From NCBI RefSeq assembly GCF_001921865.1, contig NZ_MSCT01000016.1:62001-126000 (forward strand): 64,000 nucleotides of DNA, given 5' to 3'. Source of the stretch: Pseudomonas chlororaphis. GTDB taxonomy: Bacteria; Pseudomonadota; Gammaproteobacteria; Pseudomonadales; Pseudomonadaceae. Below, piece after piece: positions 15,660 to 22,991 of the stretch. The first letter of the stretch is position 1; the number at the start of each line of letters is the position of its first letter. Made by a program: the position numbers and the translations under genes. Below the pieces are notes generated by a model. The model had not been told where the DNA came from and searched no databases. It worked only from the letters and a program-made list of their open reading frames with translations.

Positions 15660-17306
15660 TTACAGAGCCATGTCGGTCGACGCGTTGCTGGCTGGCGCCT
15701 TTGGCTTTTCAGCCGCAGGTTGCGCAGGTGCGGCAAGGGTGCCGATGGCGGGTGGAGGTGTCAGTTGCAGGACTTCGGCGGTGTAGGCCCACTCCTTCGC
15801 GACACGCTCGGGGCTGCCATTGAGCTGGGTACCGTAGCTCGGCACGATCTGGTGCAGTTTTTCCTGCCAGGCCGGGCTCGCAACCTTGTCCTTGAAGACC
15901 TTCTCCAGCACGCTCAGCATGATCGGCGCGGCGGTCGAAGCGCCAGGCGAAGCGCCCAGCAGGCCGGCGATGCTGCCGTCTTTGGCGGCCACGATCTCGG
16001 TGCCCAGTTTCAGGACGCCGCCCAGCTCTTCGTCGCGCTTGATGATCTGCACGCGCTGACCGGCCTGCCACAGGCGCCAGTCTTCAGCCTTGGCGTTCGG
16101 GAAGTACTCTTTCAGGGCATTCATGCGGTCTTCATCCGACAGCATCAGCTGGCCGGCGAGGTACTCGACCAGCGGGTACTCCTTGATGCCAACCTTGGTC
16201 ATGGGCCAGATGTTGTGCGTGGTGGTGCTGGTCAGCAGGTCGAAGTACGAACCTTCCTTGAGGAACTTGGTGGAGAAGGTTGCGAACGGGCCAAACAGGA
16301 TCACGCGCTTGCCGTCCAGCACGCGGGTGTCCAGGTGCGGAACCGACATCGGCGGCGCGCCGACCGAAGCCTTGCCGTAGGCCTTGGCCAGATGCTGCTC
16401 GGCAATGGTTGGGTTCTCGGTCACCAGGAACGAGCCGCCCACCGGGAAACCGGCATATTCCTGGGCTTCAGGAATGCCCGACTTCTGCAGCAGGTGCAGG
16501 GCACCGCCGCCCGCGCCGATGAACACGAACTTGGCGTCGGTCTGGGTTTCGCTACCGTCTTTCAGGTTCTTGTACACCACGCGCCACGAACCGTCGTCGT
16601 TACGCTTGATGTCTTGCACTTCGCTCGACAGCTTGAGCGAGAAGTTCGGCTGGGCCTTCAGGTGGCCGACGAACTGGCGGGTGATCTCGCCAAAGTTCAC
16701 GTCGGTACCGATCGGCGACCAGGTCGCGGCGATCTTCTGCTTCGGATCGCGGCCTTCCATCATCAGCGGAACCCACTGCTTGATCTGCGCCGGGTCTTCC
16801 GAGTACTGCATGCCGGCGAACAGCGGGCTCGCCTGCAGCGCCTCGTAGCGTTTCTTCAGGAACTTGATGTTGTCGTCGCCCCACACGAAGCTCATGTGCG
16901 GCGTGGAGTTGATGAACGAACGCGGGTTCTTCAGGACGTCGTTCTTGACTTGCCACGACCAGAACTGGCGGGAAATCTGGAACGCTTCGTTGATCTCGAT
17001 CGCCTTGGCGATCTCGACCTTGCCGTCCTTGTTTTCCGGGGTGTAGTTCAGTTCCGCCAGGGCGGAGTGACCGGTACCGGCATTGTTCCAGCCGTTCGAG
17101 CTTTCTTCGGCAACGCCGTCGAGACGCTCGACCATCTCCATCGACCAGCCCGGTTCCAGCTCGTTGAGCCAGACGCCCAGGGTCGAACTCATGATGCCGC
17201 CACCGATGAGCAGCACATCCACTTTTTTGGTCTCGGCGGCGTACGCGGAGCTGAGCCCCATCGTCATCGCCAAGCCCAGCAGGGCCGTGTTCACTTTTTT
17301 CAACAT
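15660..17306 (-). CDS. mqo: Malate:quinone oxidoreductase with signal peptide
   Basis: A 548-residue FAD enzyme that oxidises malate to oxaloacetate and reduces the quinone pool, bypassing soluble malate dehydrogenase. After the leader, KKVDVLLIGGGIMSSTLGVW is the FAD loop; SSNGWNNAGTGHSALAELNY and LLGASPGASTAAPIML are Mqo signatures. The N-terminus MLKKVNTALLGLAMTMGLSSAYAAE is a typical Sec signal peptide with an AYA-A cleavage site, odd for an enzyme of cytoplasmic malate but seen in Pseudomonas MqoB proteins as I recall. The C-terminal 35 residues are Pro/Ala-rich and probably disordered. The ATG at 17306 has AGGA eight bases upstream; the frame extends 13 codons further without similarity. 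Transcribed alone, with its own terminator. Confidence 0.95.
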   Translation of the reverse strand: MLKKVNTALLGLAMTMGLSSAYAAETKKVDVLLIGGGIMSSTLGVWLNELEPGWSMEMVERLDGVAEESSNGWNNAGTGHSALAELNYTPENKDGKVEIAKAIEINEAFQISRQFWSWQVKNDVLKNPRSFINSTPHMSFVWGDDNIKFLKKRYEALQASPLFAGMQYSEDPAQIKQWVPLMMEGRDPKQKIAATWSPIGTDVNFGEITRQFVGHLKAQPNFSLKLSSEVQDIKRNDDGSWRVVYKNLKDGSETQTDAKFVFIGAGGGALHLLQKSGIPEAQEYAGFPVGGSFLVTENPTIAEQHLAKAYGKASVGAPPMSVPHLDTRVLDGKRVILFGPFATFSTKFLKEGSYFDLLTSTTTHNIWPMTKVGIKEYPLVEYLAGQLMLSDEDRMNALKEYFPNAKAEDWRLWQAGQRVQIIKRDEELGGVLKLGTEIVAAKDGSIAGLLGASPGASTAAPIMLSVLEKVFKDKVASPAWQEKLHQIVPSYGTQLNGSPERVAKEWAYTAEVLQLTPPPAIGTLAAPAQPAAEKPKAPASNASTDMAL

Positions 17307-17925
17307 ACAGTAGTTCCTACGATAGAACGCCATCCGCCCTCCCATTCTCGATCATGAGTCGCCCCGGCACCGCCATGGGTTCCCGCACTCAGCAGACTGA
17401 AGGGTGGGCACACAAGGCCGACATGACACCATCGACCTCAGTTTATATGTCGCTCCTGCGCTGACTTCTTATTCGTGTTGGCTTCAGCTACTTGAGTGAC
17501 ACTATTTTTTTAAGGCGCCGCCAGACAACATCCCTCGACGGTCCGGCGCGCCCACTAAAACCACATGTCCCTAGAGAGACTAGCCGGGTGTCATCAAAGG
17601 AGTGAATAAACGACACCCGGTATTACGATCGACCTGCCGCCGCCCTCGACCCTGGCGGCCCTCATGCGGCAAACGGAGACAATGGCCAGCATGAGTGGTG
17701 GCTAACGCGCCATTGTCTACTGGACGGCTGGGGCCGTCAAAAAAACTGTCAGATTTGTCCTGTTTTTATGCAGAAAAGTACCTTGATGATTCAAGAACTT
17801 ACCTGAATACCAGCACGTCAAGCCCTTGCCCGGGTCCGAACGCCAGGCACAAAAAAGCCCTGAAGGTTCAGGGCTGTTCTTGTCGCGCACGGTGGGGCCC
17901 CTTCATGCAGCCGGCCTGAAGCGGC
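17307..17925. other. Long intergenic region upstream of mqo, rich in inverted repeats
   Basis: These 619 bases contain no convincing gene. Two long perfect inverted repeats stand out: CCGGGTGTC at 17584-17592 with GACACCCGG at 17612-17620 (19-base loop containing AAAGGAG), and AGACAATGGC at 17677-17686 with GCCATTGTCT at 17709-17718. A smaller GACGGC-TGGG-GCCGTC hairpin follows near 17724-17740. The mqo promoter must lie here but no clear -10/-35 pair could be chosen. Confidence 0.6.
17850..17877 (-). terminator. Terminator of the small lipoprotein gene
   Basis: In the minus-strand transcript, AGCCCTGAA and TTCAGGGCT form a 9-bp stem with a two-base centre and are followed by TTTTTTG. It lies about 50 bp after the lipoprotein stop. 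Confidence 0.8.
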
Positions 17926-18261
17926 CTACAGGCAATCGTGCACGGCCTTCTTCAACGTGCCGGACTTGGCCCAGGGCGTGCCCTGGTAGAGCGAGACCCG
18001 ACTGCCATTCTTCGACTTCACCACTTCCACGACCTCGTCCGATGCCAGGCTGCCGGGAGCGGTGATCCGGTAGCCATTGGAAATATCGGTCTGGACGGTC
18101 CGCGACGTCTCCCGCTGCCAGGCCGGAAAAACGCACTGGGCATAGTCTTTCGGCGTCTTGTCGGTGAGTTCGCTGACATTCGGCTTGCCTGGCGCCAGCG
18201 CCGTGGGCAACGAACACCCGGCCAACAGTCCCAGCAACGACGCCCCTAGCCACACTCGCAT
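17926..18261 (-). CDS. Small lipoprotein, uncharacterised
   Basis: A 111-residue protein that I do not recognise by function. The N-terminus MRVWLGASLLGLLAGCSLPT is a lipoprotein signal with the lipobox LLAGC, so Cys16 would be lipidated after cleavage; the +2 Ser favours outer-membrane sorting by the Lol system. The mature part is about 95 residues, with two further cysteines (YAQCVFPAW and VHDCL at the C-terminus) that could form a disulfide in the periplasm. It is transcribed alone, with a good terminator at 17850-17877. Homologues of this length are common in Pseudomonas as I remember them, but none has a described role that I know. Confidence 0.75.
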   Translation of the reverse strand: MRVWLGASLLGLLAGCSLPTALAPGKPNVSELTDKTPKDYAQCVFPAWQRETSRTVQTDISNGYRITAPGSLASDEVVEVVKSKNGSRVSLYQGTPWAKSGTLKKAVHDCL

Positions 18262-18566
18262 ATGTTTTCCTCATCCCTAGACAATCGAGAAATGTATCAT
18301 TTACCCACGCCGGACGTGAGAAAACCCGCGCCCCTCACGCCGCTGCGCCAGGCATTACTCTTCAGCCGCCGATCATCGCCCGATAGCTGTCAAAAAAACG
18401 TTAACCCCATCACGTCCCTGAACAGACCAAGGTCCGCGGGTGAAAATAGATATAGCGCGCGCCGAGGAAATTGCGACCGGTCACACAGTTCGGATGAGTG
18501 GTGCGAGCCAGCGCATTCTTTTGGGAATATCTTGGTTCGCCCCCTAGCGAGCCAAAGGACGCGGCG
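18262..18566. other. Intergenic region between divergent small genes
   Basis: These 305 bases separate the lipoprotein start from the next plus-strand small gene. Composition is lower in GC than the flanks (for example the stretch around 18440-18460), which fits promoter DNA. I see no RNA gene, terminator or repeat. Confidence 0.4.
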
Positions 18567-18803
18567 ATGAACAGCATCAAGACTTTCGAAATTCGCTACT
18601 GTTTCGAAGGTACGCAGAGGACGTTCATTTATCAGGGTCCCCGATTGAACGACAGCGACACCTGGTACCTGGCCTTCCTGCATTCAGGGTGCCAGATCGC
18701 TCACGACACACCCTGCGGCGGCACTTACCGCACCATGCAGACGTTCGCCGAACGCAGTGGGATCACGCTGGCGAACTGGAGAGAATTGTCTAAAAAGGTC
18801 TGA
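18567..18803 (+). CDS. Small conserved hypothetical protein
   Basis: A 78-residue protein starting MNSIKTFEIRYCFEGTQRTF and ending TLANWRELSKKV. AAAGGAC lies about seven bases upstream of the ATG. It is mixed alpha/beta in look, with one aromatic-rich strand (DTWYLAFLHSGC) and two cysteines near the middle; no signal peptide or membrane segment is present. I do not recognise a functional domain; proteins of this size and pattern are frequent in Pseudomonas genomes, possibly the DUF6555 group, but I cannot confirm this. It is convergent with the DUF1652 gene, with only 31 bp between the stops and no clear terminator. Confidence 0.6.
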   Translation: MNSIKTFEIRYCFEGTQRTFIYQGPRLNDSDTWYLAFLHSGCQIAHDTPCGGTYRTMQTFAERSGITLANWRELSKKV

Positions 18804-18834
18804 CCCCGCAGCAGCCTTGGCATACGGGCAACCA

Positions 18835-19083
18835 CTAGAAACCACCGGCGAATGCCCGCCGTCCTGCCCGAATTTCAGTGCGCAACTCGCCAACGAAGTT
18901 GGCCACCGCGCGAACGCTGGTGAGCTGTTCGGTCGATACCCCCGTCAGCAACAGCTCGATCCGGCCGCTGTGCGGCTCGAATACCTTGATCGCCAGGGAG
19001 CCGTCGGCGTTGACGGTGCAATGACAGGAAAGCGGCAGGAAACCGGATTCCAGGATCTGGCGAAGCTCGCCCATCGAGAGCAT
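18835..19083 (-). CDS. DUF1652-family small protein
   Basis: An 82-residue cytosolic protein with the pattern I know from Pseudomonas DUF1652 proteins: MLSMGELRQILESGFLPLSC at the start, a Cys-x-Cys pair (CHCTVNADGSL) near 20-22, GRIELLLTGVSTEQL in the middle and the C-terminal ANFVGELRTEIRAGRR. A strong GGAGG sits before the ATG. The family has no assigned function; genomes usually carry several copies. It is monocistronic here, convergent with the small gene to its left. The function is unknown and I do not propose one. Confidence 0.75.
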   Translation of the reverse strand: MLSMGELRQILESGFLPLSCHCTVNADGSLAIKVFEPHSGRIELLLTGVSTEQLTSVRAVANFVGELRTEIRAGRRAFAGGF

Positions 19084-19364
19084 GAGAAATTCCTCCTTGG
19101 CGACGCCGCTTGGGGAAGTGCACCTATTGAGAATAGGTCACAACGATGGGACTCATACCAAGGCATTCAATGGAAAGTGTTATCCAGCGCTCATTTTTAC
19201 CGGTCAATCCGCCCAGCGGCACAGGCGGACACAACTGTAACCGTCCGTCGCCAGAGCACCGGCCAGGGGCATTTTGACGTCGGACCGGCCAGGCGCTATG
19301 GTCGCTGGGCTTGCGCGGCCCTCTTCTGCCCAGCGCTTCCCTTCAACGCCCCGCAGGATTGCCG

Positions 19365-19697
19365 ATGGCCGTACCCGAACACCCGCATGAAGAGGCACTG
19401 CAACGGTTTCTTGCCGCTCATCCGCAGCTTCGCGAAGAACTCGATCACCTCAACCCCCTGGCCGCCCAGGCCAGGGGCGAGACCCTGCAGCAATACCGCG
19501 CCGAGCGGCTGCACGAAGCCTTTGAGGCCGAGGCGGAGCGCCAGGGCCTGTTTGCCTGGGAACTGAGCCTGCAACTGACCACGGCGGATGCCCGGGAACT
19601 CGCCGCGCGGCGGCTCGAGGTCCACCGCGAAGTGGCGGAAATGGCCGGCATGTCCTGGGCCGAGTATTGCGAACTGCACAACCTGCCGTGTGCCTGA
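19365..19697 (+). CDS. Conserved small helical protein (possibly DUF6388)
   Basis: A 110-residue, strongly acidic and helical protein: MAVPEHPHEEALQRFLAAHP at the N-terminus, then NPLAAQARGETLQQYRAERL and AEMAGMSWAEYCELHNLP at the C-terminus. The ATG at 19365 has AGGA nine bases upstream; the frame is open 18 codons further with no sign of coding. No signal peptide or transmembrane segment is present. I have seen this pattern in Pseudomonas proteins, probably the DUF6388 group, with no described role. It lies 52 bp upstream of the DUF1275 membrane-protein gene, same strand, and may share its transcript. Confidence 0.65.
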   Translation: MAVPEHPHEEALQRFLAAHPQLREELDHLNPLAAQARGETLQQYRAERLHEAFEAEAERQGLFAWELSLQLTTADARELAARRLEVHREVAEMAGMSWAEYCELHNLPCA

Positions 19698-19749
19698 GCC
19701 CACTGCAGGCCTTCGATAAAGGACCCCCTGTTCCGATGAGCCAACGCTG

Positions 19750-20454
19750 ATGCTGCCCTCTTCCGCCAGCCCTCGCGGCAATCCGAACCTGTTGCACCGC
19801 CAGAAATGGCGCGGCCGCATAGGCCTGTGCCTGGTCGCCAGCCTGTCTGTACTGGCCGGCATGACGGACGCCATCGGTTTCATGGCCACCGGCGATTTCG
19901 TTTCGTTCATGAGCGGCAACACCACGCGCCTGGCCGTGGCCATCAGCGATGCCGACCTGGCCCTGACCCTGCACCTGGTGCTGCTGGTCGCGACCTTTAT
20001 CGCCGGCAACGCCCTGGGCATAGTCGTCAGCCGCTTTGGCGGGCGCCGGGCCCTGCCGTTGCTGCTATGCATCGCCATGTTGCTGTGCGCGGCCGCCACC
20101 TGGCCCTTTGAAGAACGGTTGCCGGCCCTGCTGGCTGCGATTATCGCCATGGGCATGCTCAACGCGGCCGTCGAAGAAGTGAACGGCCTGCCCGTGGGCC
20201 TGACTTATGTCACCGGCGCCCTGTCGCGCTTCGGGCGCGGCCTGGGGCGCTGGCTGCTGGGCGAGCGCCGCAATGGCTGGCGCGTGCAATTGGTGCCCTG
20301 GAGCGGCATGTTCGCCGGTGCCGTGCTCGGCGCCATCCTGGAACACCACTTCGGCCTCAAGGCGCTGTTCGCCAGCGGCCTGCTATCGGCGCTGCTGGGG
20401 CTGCTGTCGCTGAAGATCCCCCATCGCTGGCAACTGGGCTATATGCCGCGCTAA
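19750..20454 (+). CDS. DUF1275 (YoaK-like) inner-membrane protein
   Basis: A 234-residue integral membrane protein with about six or seven hydrophobic segments: GLCLVASLSVLAGMTDAIGF (about 25-44), LHLVLLVATFIAGNALGIVV, LPLLLCIAMLLCAAATW, LLAAIIAMGMLNAAV and two near the C-terminus. The DUF1275 hallmark is the first helix followed by the polar 'FVSFMSGNTTRLA' loop. The family is widespread and has been guessed to be a transporter, but no substrate is established. It lies between small uncharacterised genes and the tus operon, which starts 64 bp downstream; the position next to tus/ybiB matches what I recall of the P. aeruginosa order. Confidence 0.85.
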   Translation: MLPSSASPRGNPNLLHRQKWRGRIGLCLVASLSVLAGMTDAIGFMATGDFVSFMSGNTTRLAVAISDADLALTLHLVLLVATFIAGNALGIVVSRFGGRRALPLLLCIAMLLCAAATWPFEERLPALLAAIIAMGMLNAAVEEVNGLPVGLTYVTGALSRFGRGLGRWLLGERRNGWRVQLVPWSGMFAGAVLGAILEHHFGLKALFASGLLSALLGLLSLKIPHRWQLGYMPR

Positions 20455-20518
20455 AGCCCCTTCGCCGGGCCTGGCATAAAGCTTTATCATGGCCCCAGGT
20501 TTGCAGACAGAGTTCTTC

Positions 20519-20911
20519 ATGAAGTTCGCCATTGCGCTTTTTTCCGCCGCTCACGCGCCCTCCTCGCGCCGCGCCCTGGCATTCGCCCAGGCGGCGCTGG
20601 CGGGCGGCCATGAGATCGTGCGCTTGTTTTTCTATCAAGATGGCGTGCATAGCGCGTCGGACAACATCGTCACCCCGCAGGACGAACTGGACCTGCCCGC
20701 GCAATGGCGCGCCTTCGTCAGCGAGCATCGCCTCGACGGCGTGGTCTGCATTGCCGCAGCATTGCGCCGGGGGGTGTTGAATCAGGAGGAAGCCGCGCGC
20801 TATCAGCGCCCGGCCGTCAACCTGAGCGCCCCTTGGGAGCTGTCCGGGCTCGGCCAATTGCACGACGCGGTACAGGCCGCCGACCGCCTGATCTGTTTCG
20901 GAGGGCCATGA
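20519..20911 (+). CDS. tusD: Sulfurtransferase complex subunit TusD
   Basis: A 130-residue DsrE-fold subunit of the TusBCD complex, which takes persulfide sulfur from TusA and hands it to TusE for 2-thiouridylation of tRNA wobble U34. It begins MKFAIALFSAAHAPSSRRAL. The conserved relay cysteine is in DGVVCIAAALRRGV (about 77-90), and the following acidic/hydrophobic segment ends in LICFGGP. The frame is open ten codons upstream but the ATG at 20519 gives the family N-terminus. First gene of tusD-C-B-E-ybiB, with one base between it and tusC. The final acceptor enzyme MnmA is also in this window (42797-43921). Confidence 0.92.
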   Translation: MKFAIALFSAAHAPSSRRALAFAQAALAGGHEIVRLFFYQDGVHSASDNIVTPQDELDLPAQWRAFVSEHRLDGVVCIAAALRRGVLNQEEAARYQRPAVNLSAPWELSGLGQLHDAVQAADRLICFGGP

Positions 20912-20912
20912 C

Positions 20913-21275
20913 ATGGCGCAATCCCTGCTGATTATCAGCCGCCAGGCGCCCTGGTCCGGCCCCGCTGCCCGCGAGGCGCTGGATATCGCCCTGGCCGGCG
21001 GCGCCTTCGACTTGCCGATCGGCCTGCTGTTTCTCGACGACGGCGTGTTCCAACTGGCCCCCGGGCAAACAGCCGCCGCCGTGCAGCAAAAGGACCTCAG
21101 CGCCAACTTGCAGGCCCTGTCGCTGTTCGGCGTGGAGCAGGTGTTCGCCTGCGGCGCCAGCGTCGCCGAACGCGGCCTGGACCCGGCCACGCTGAACCTC
21201 GACGAGGTGCAAGTCCTGGCTGGCGCCGAACTCGGCGCGCTCATTGACCGTTTTGACCAGGTGATCACCCTCTGA
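20913..21275 (+). CDS. tusC: Sulfurtransferase complex subunit TusC
   Basis: A 120-residue DsrF-like subunit of TusBCD. It begins MAQSLLIISRQAPWSGPAAR and contains ALDIALAGGAFDLPIGLLFLDDGVFQL, the typical DsrE/F-fold stretch. It has a single cysteine in QVFACGASV, and its catalytic role is secondary to the TusD cysteine. It overlaps tusB by one base (TGATG), so translation is coupled. Length and order D-C-B match the enteric operon. Confidence 0.92.
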   Translation: MAQSLLIISRQAPWSGPAAREALDIALAGGAFDLPIGLLFLDDGVFQLAPGQTAAAVQQKDLSANLQALSLFGVEQVFACGASVAERGLDPATLNLDEVQVLAGAELGALIDRFDQVITL

Positions 21276-21571
21276 TGTCGACCTTGCACGTGTTGTCCCA
21301 CTCGCCCTTCACCGATTCGCGGCTGACCAGTTGCCTGCGCCTGCTCGGCCCGCAGGACGCCCTCCTCCTGTGTGGCGACGCGGTCTACGCCTTGCAGCCC
21401 GGCAGCGCGCCGCTGGCGGCCCTGCAAGCACGCGAGGCGTTGGCGCTCTACGTCCTGGCGGAAGACCAGCAGGCCCGCGGCCTGGATGTTCCGGCCTGGG
21501 CCACCAGCGTCGATTATCCGGCGTTCGTCGCGCTGTCGATCCACTACGACAAGGTCAACAGCTGGTTATGA
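21275..21571 (+). CDS. tusB: Sulfurtransferase complex subunit TusB
   Basis: A 98-residue DsrH-like subunit. It starts MSTLHVLSHSPFTDSRLTSC and shows LLLCGDAVYAL and the C-terminal family ending ALSIHYDKVNSWL, which is very typical (the final Trp-Leu is conserved). It overlaps both neighbours: one base with tusC and four bases (ATGA) with tusE. The chain completes the TusBCD hexamer. Confidence 0.92.
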   Translation: MSTLHVLSHSPFTDSRLTSCLRLLGPQDALLLCGDAVYALQPGSAPLAALQAREALALYVLAEDQQARGLDVPAWATSVDYPAFVALSIHYDKVNSWL

Positions 21572-21903
21572 ATGCCCTGACTGTCGGCGCTCGTGCCATC
21601 GCCCTGGACAAGGACGGCTACCTGCTGGAGCTGGACGACTGGTCCAGCGAAGTCGCCAACGCCCTGGCCGCCGCGGAGCAGCTTGAGCTGACGCCCGAGC
21701 ACTGGGAAATCCTCGAGCTGCTGCGCGGCTTCTACCAGGAGTTCCAGCTGTCGCCCGCGACCCGTCCGCTGATCAAATACACCGCCTTGAAGCTGGGCCC
21801 GGACAAGGGCAACAGCCTGCACCTGAACCGCCTGTTCAAAGGCACTCCCGCCAAACTGGCCGCCAAGCTGGCGGGCCTGCCCAAGCCGACCAATTGCCTA
21901 TGA
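21568..21903 (+). CDS. tusE: Sulfur relay protein TusE / DsrC-like
   Basis: A 111-residue DsrC-family protein that accepts sulfur from TusD and delivers it to MnmA on tRNA. Landmarks are LDKDGYLLELDDWSSEVANAL near the start, LTPEHWEILELLRGFYQEF in the middle, TRPLIKYTALKLG, and the swinging C-terminal arm ending LPKPTNCL with the catalytic cysteine at the penultimate position. Only one cysteine is present in the arm, which marks TusE rather than the dissimilatory DsrC with two. Four-base overlaps on both sides (ATGA) couple it to tusB and the next gene. Confidence 0.93.
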   Translation: MNALTVGARAIALDKDGYLLELDDWSSEVANALAAAEQLELTPEHWEILELLRGFYQEFQLSPATRPLIKYTALKLGPDKGNSLHLNRLFKGTPAKLAAKLAGLPKPTNCL

Positions 21904-22901
21904 CCGATTTCGCCCCGCTGATCACCGAAACACCCGCCGAGCATCCTTTCGCCCAGTTCGTGCGCATTCTCGGCAAGGGCAAACGCGGCGCCCGCAACCT
22001 CACCCGCGAAGAGGCCCGTGAAGCCATGGGCATGCTGCTCGACGAGCAGGTCGAGGACACCCAGCTCGGCGCCTTCCTGATGCTGCTGCGACACAAGGAA
22101 GAAAGCCCGGAGGAACTGGCCGGCTTTACCGAAGCGCTGCGCGAACGCCTCAAGGCACCGCCCATCGCGGTCGACCTGGACTGGCCCAGCTACGCCGGCA
22201 AAAAGCGCCACCTGCCGTGGTTCCTGCTGGCAGCCAAATGCCTGGCCCAGAACGGCGTGCGGATCCTGCTGCACGGCGGCGGCACCCACACCGCCGGCCG
22301 GCTGTACACCGAGCAGTTGCTGGAGCCATTGCGGATTCCGCTGTGTCGCGACTGGCAGGCGGTCGGCGACGCGCTGGACCACGGCGGCCTGGCCTTCATC
22401 CCCCTGGCCGATTGGGCGCCACAGCTGCAACGCATGATCGACCTGCGCAACACCCTGGGCCTGCGCTCGCCGATTCACTCGCTGGCGCGCATTCTCAACC
22501 CCCTGGGGGCCCGCTGCGGCCTGCAAAGCATCTTCCACCCCGGCTACCAGGGCGTGCACCGCGATGCCAGCGGCCTGCTGGGGGATAACGTCATCGTGAT
22601 CAAGGGCGACGGCGGCGAAATCGAGATCAACCCGGACAGCGCCAGCCATCTGTACGGCACCCAAGGCGGCGCAAGCTGGGACGAGGAATGGCCGGCGCTG
22701 TCGGCTCAACGCCACGTGAAACCGGCCTCTCTCGACCCTGCGCACTTGATCGCCGTGTGGCGCGGCGAGGTGCAGGACAGCTACCCGCAACTGGCGCTGA
22801 TCGCCACCATGGCCCTGGCCCTGCGCGGGCTCGGCACACCTCGGGAACAGGCGTTCGAGCAGGCGCGGGCCTATTGGGATGCTCGAGACAAATCGATTTA
22901 A
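21900..22901 (+). CDS. ybiB: YbiB/TrpD2-like glycosyltransferase-fold protein
   Basis: A 333-residue protein of the anthranilate phosphoribosyltransferase superfamily. The N-terminal helical domain contains LTREEAREAMGMLLDEQVEDTQLGAFLMLLR; the C-terminal part has LLHGGGTHTAGRLYTEQLLE and GDNVIVIKGDGGEIEINPD. The PRPP loop GTGGD of TrpD is absent (GGGTHT instead), so it should not make anthranilate nucleotide. YbiB of E. coli was described as a sequence-independent nucleic-acid binder. It starts inside the tusE stop codon (ATGA), so it is produced together with the sulfur relay. Whether the two functions are linked is not known. The start is the ATG at 21900; another in-frame codon lies six bases earlier. 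Confidence 0.85.
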   Translation: MTDFAPLITETPAEHPFAQFVRILGKGKRGARNLTREEAREAMGMLLDEQVEDTQLGAFLMLLRHKEESPEELAGFTEALRERLKAPPIAVDLDWPSYAGKKRHLPWFLLAAKCLAQNGVRILLHGGGTHTAGRLYTEQLLEPLRIPLCRDWQAVGDALDHGGLAFIPLADWAPQLQRMIDLRNTLGLRSPIHSLARILNPLGARCGLQSIFHPGYQGVHRDASGLLGDNVIVIKGDGGEIEINPDSASHLYGTQGGASWDEEWPALSAQRHVKPASLDPAHLIAVWRGEVQDSYPQLALIATMALALRGLGTPREQAFEQARAYWDARDKSI

Positions 22902-22991
22902 CCGATCATAACCGCCCGACTTTTGCGTAATTCGTTCGAACCCCTCGGATTAGACTGCACGCCAACGCACATCTGAACGAGGAGTTTTCCC

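Noticed and set aside
17593..17640. A small ORF behind AAAGGAG in the loop of the first mqo-upstream repeat
   Set aside because: The only nearby start (GTG) overlaps the Shine-Dalgarno itself, and there is no ATG at proper distance.
17724..17747. Terminator from GACGGC-TGGG-GCCGTC followed by A residues
   Set aside because: On the plus strand the stem is followed by A, not T; on the minus strand the T run comes before the stem. It fits neither direction.
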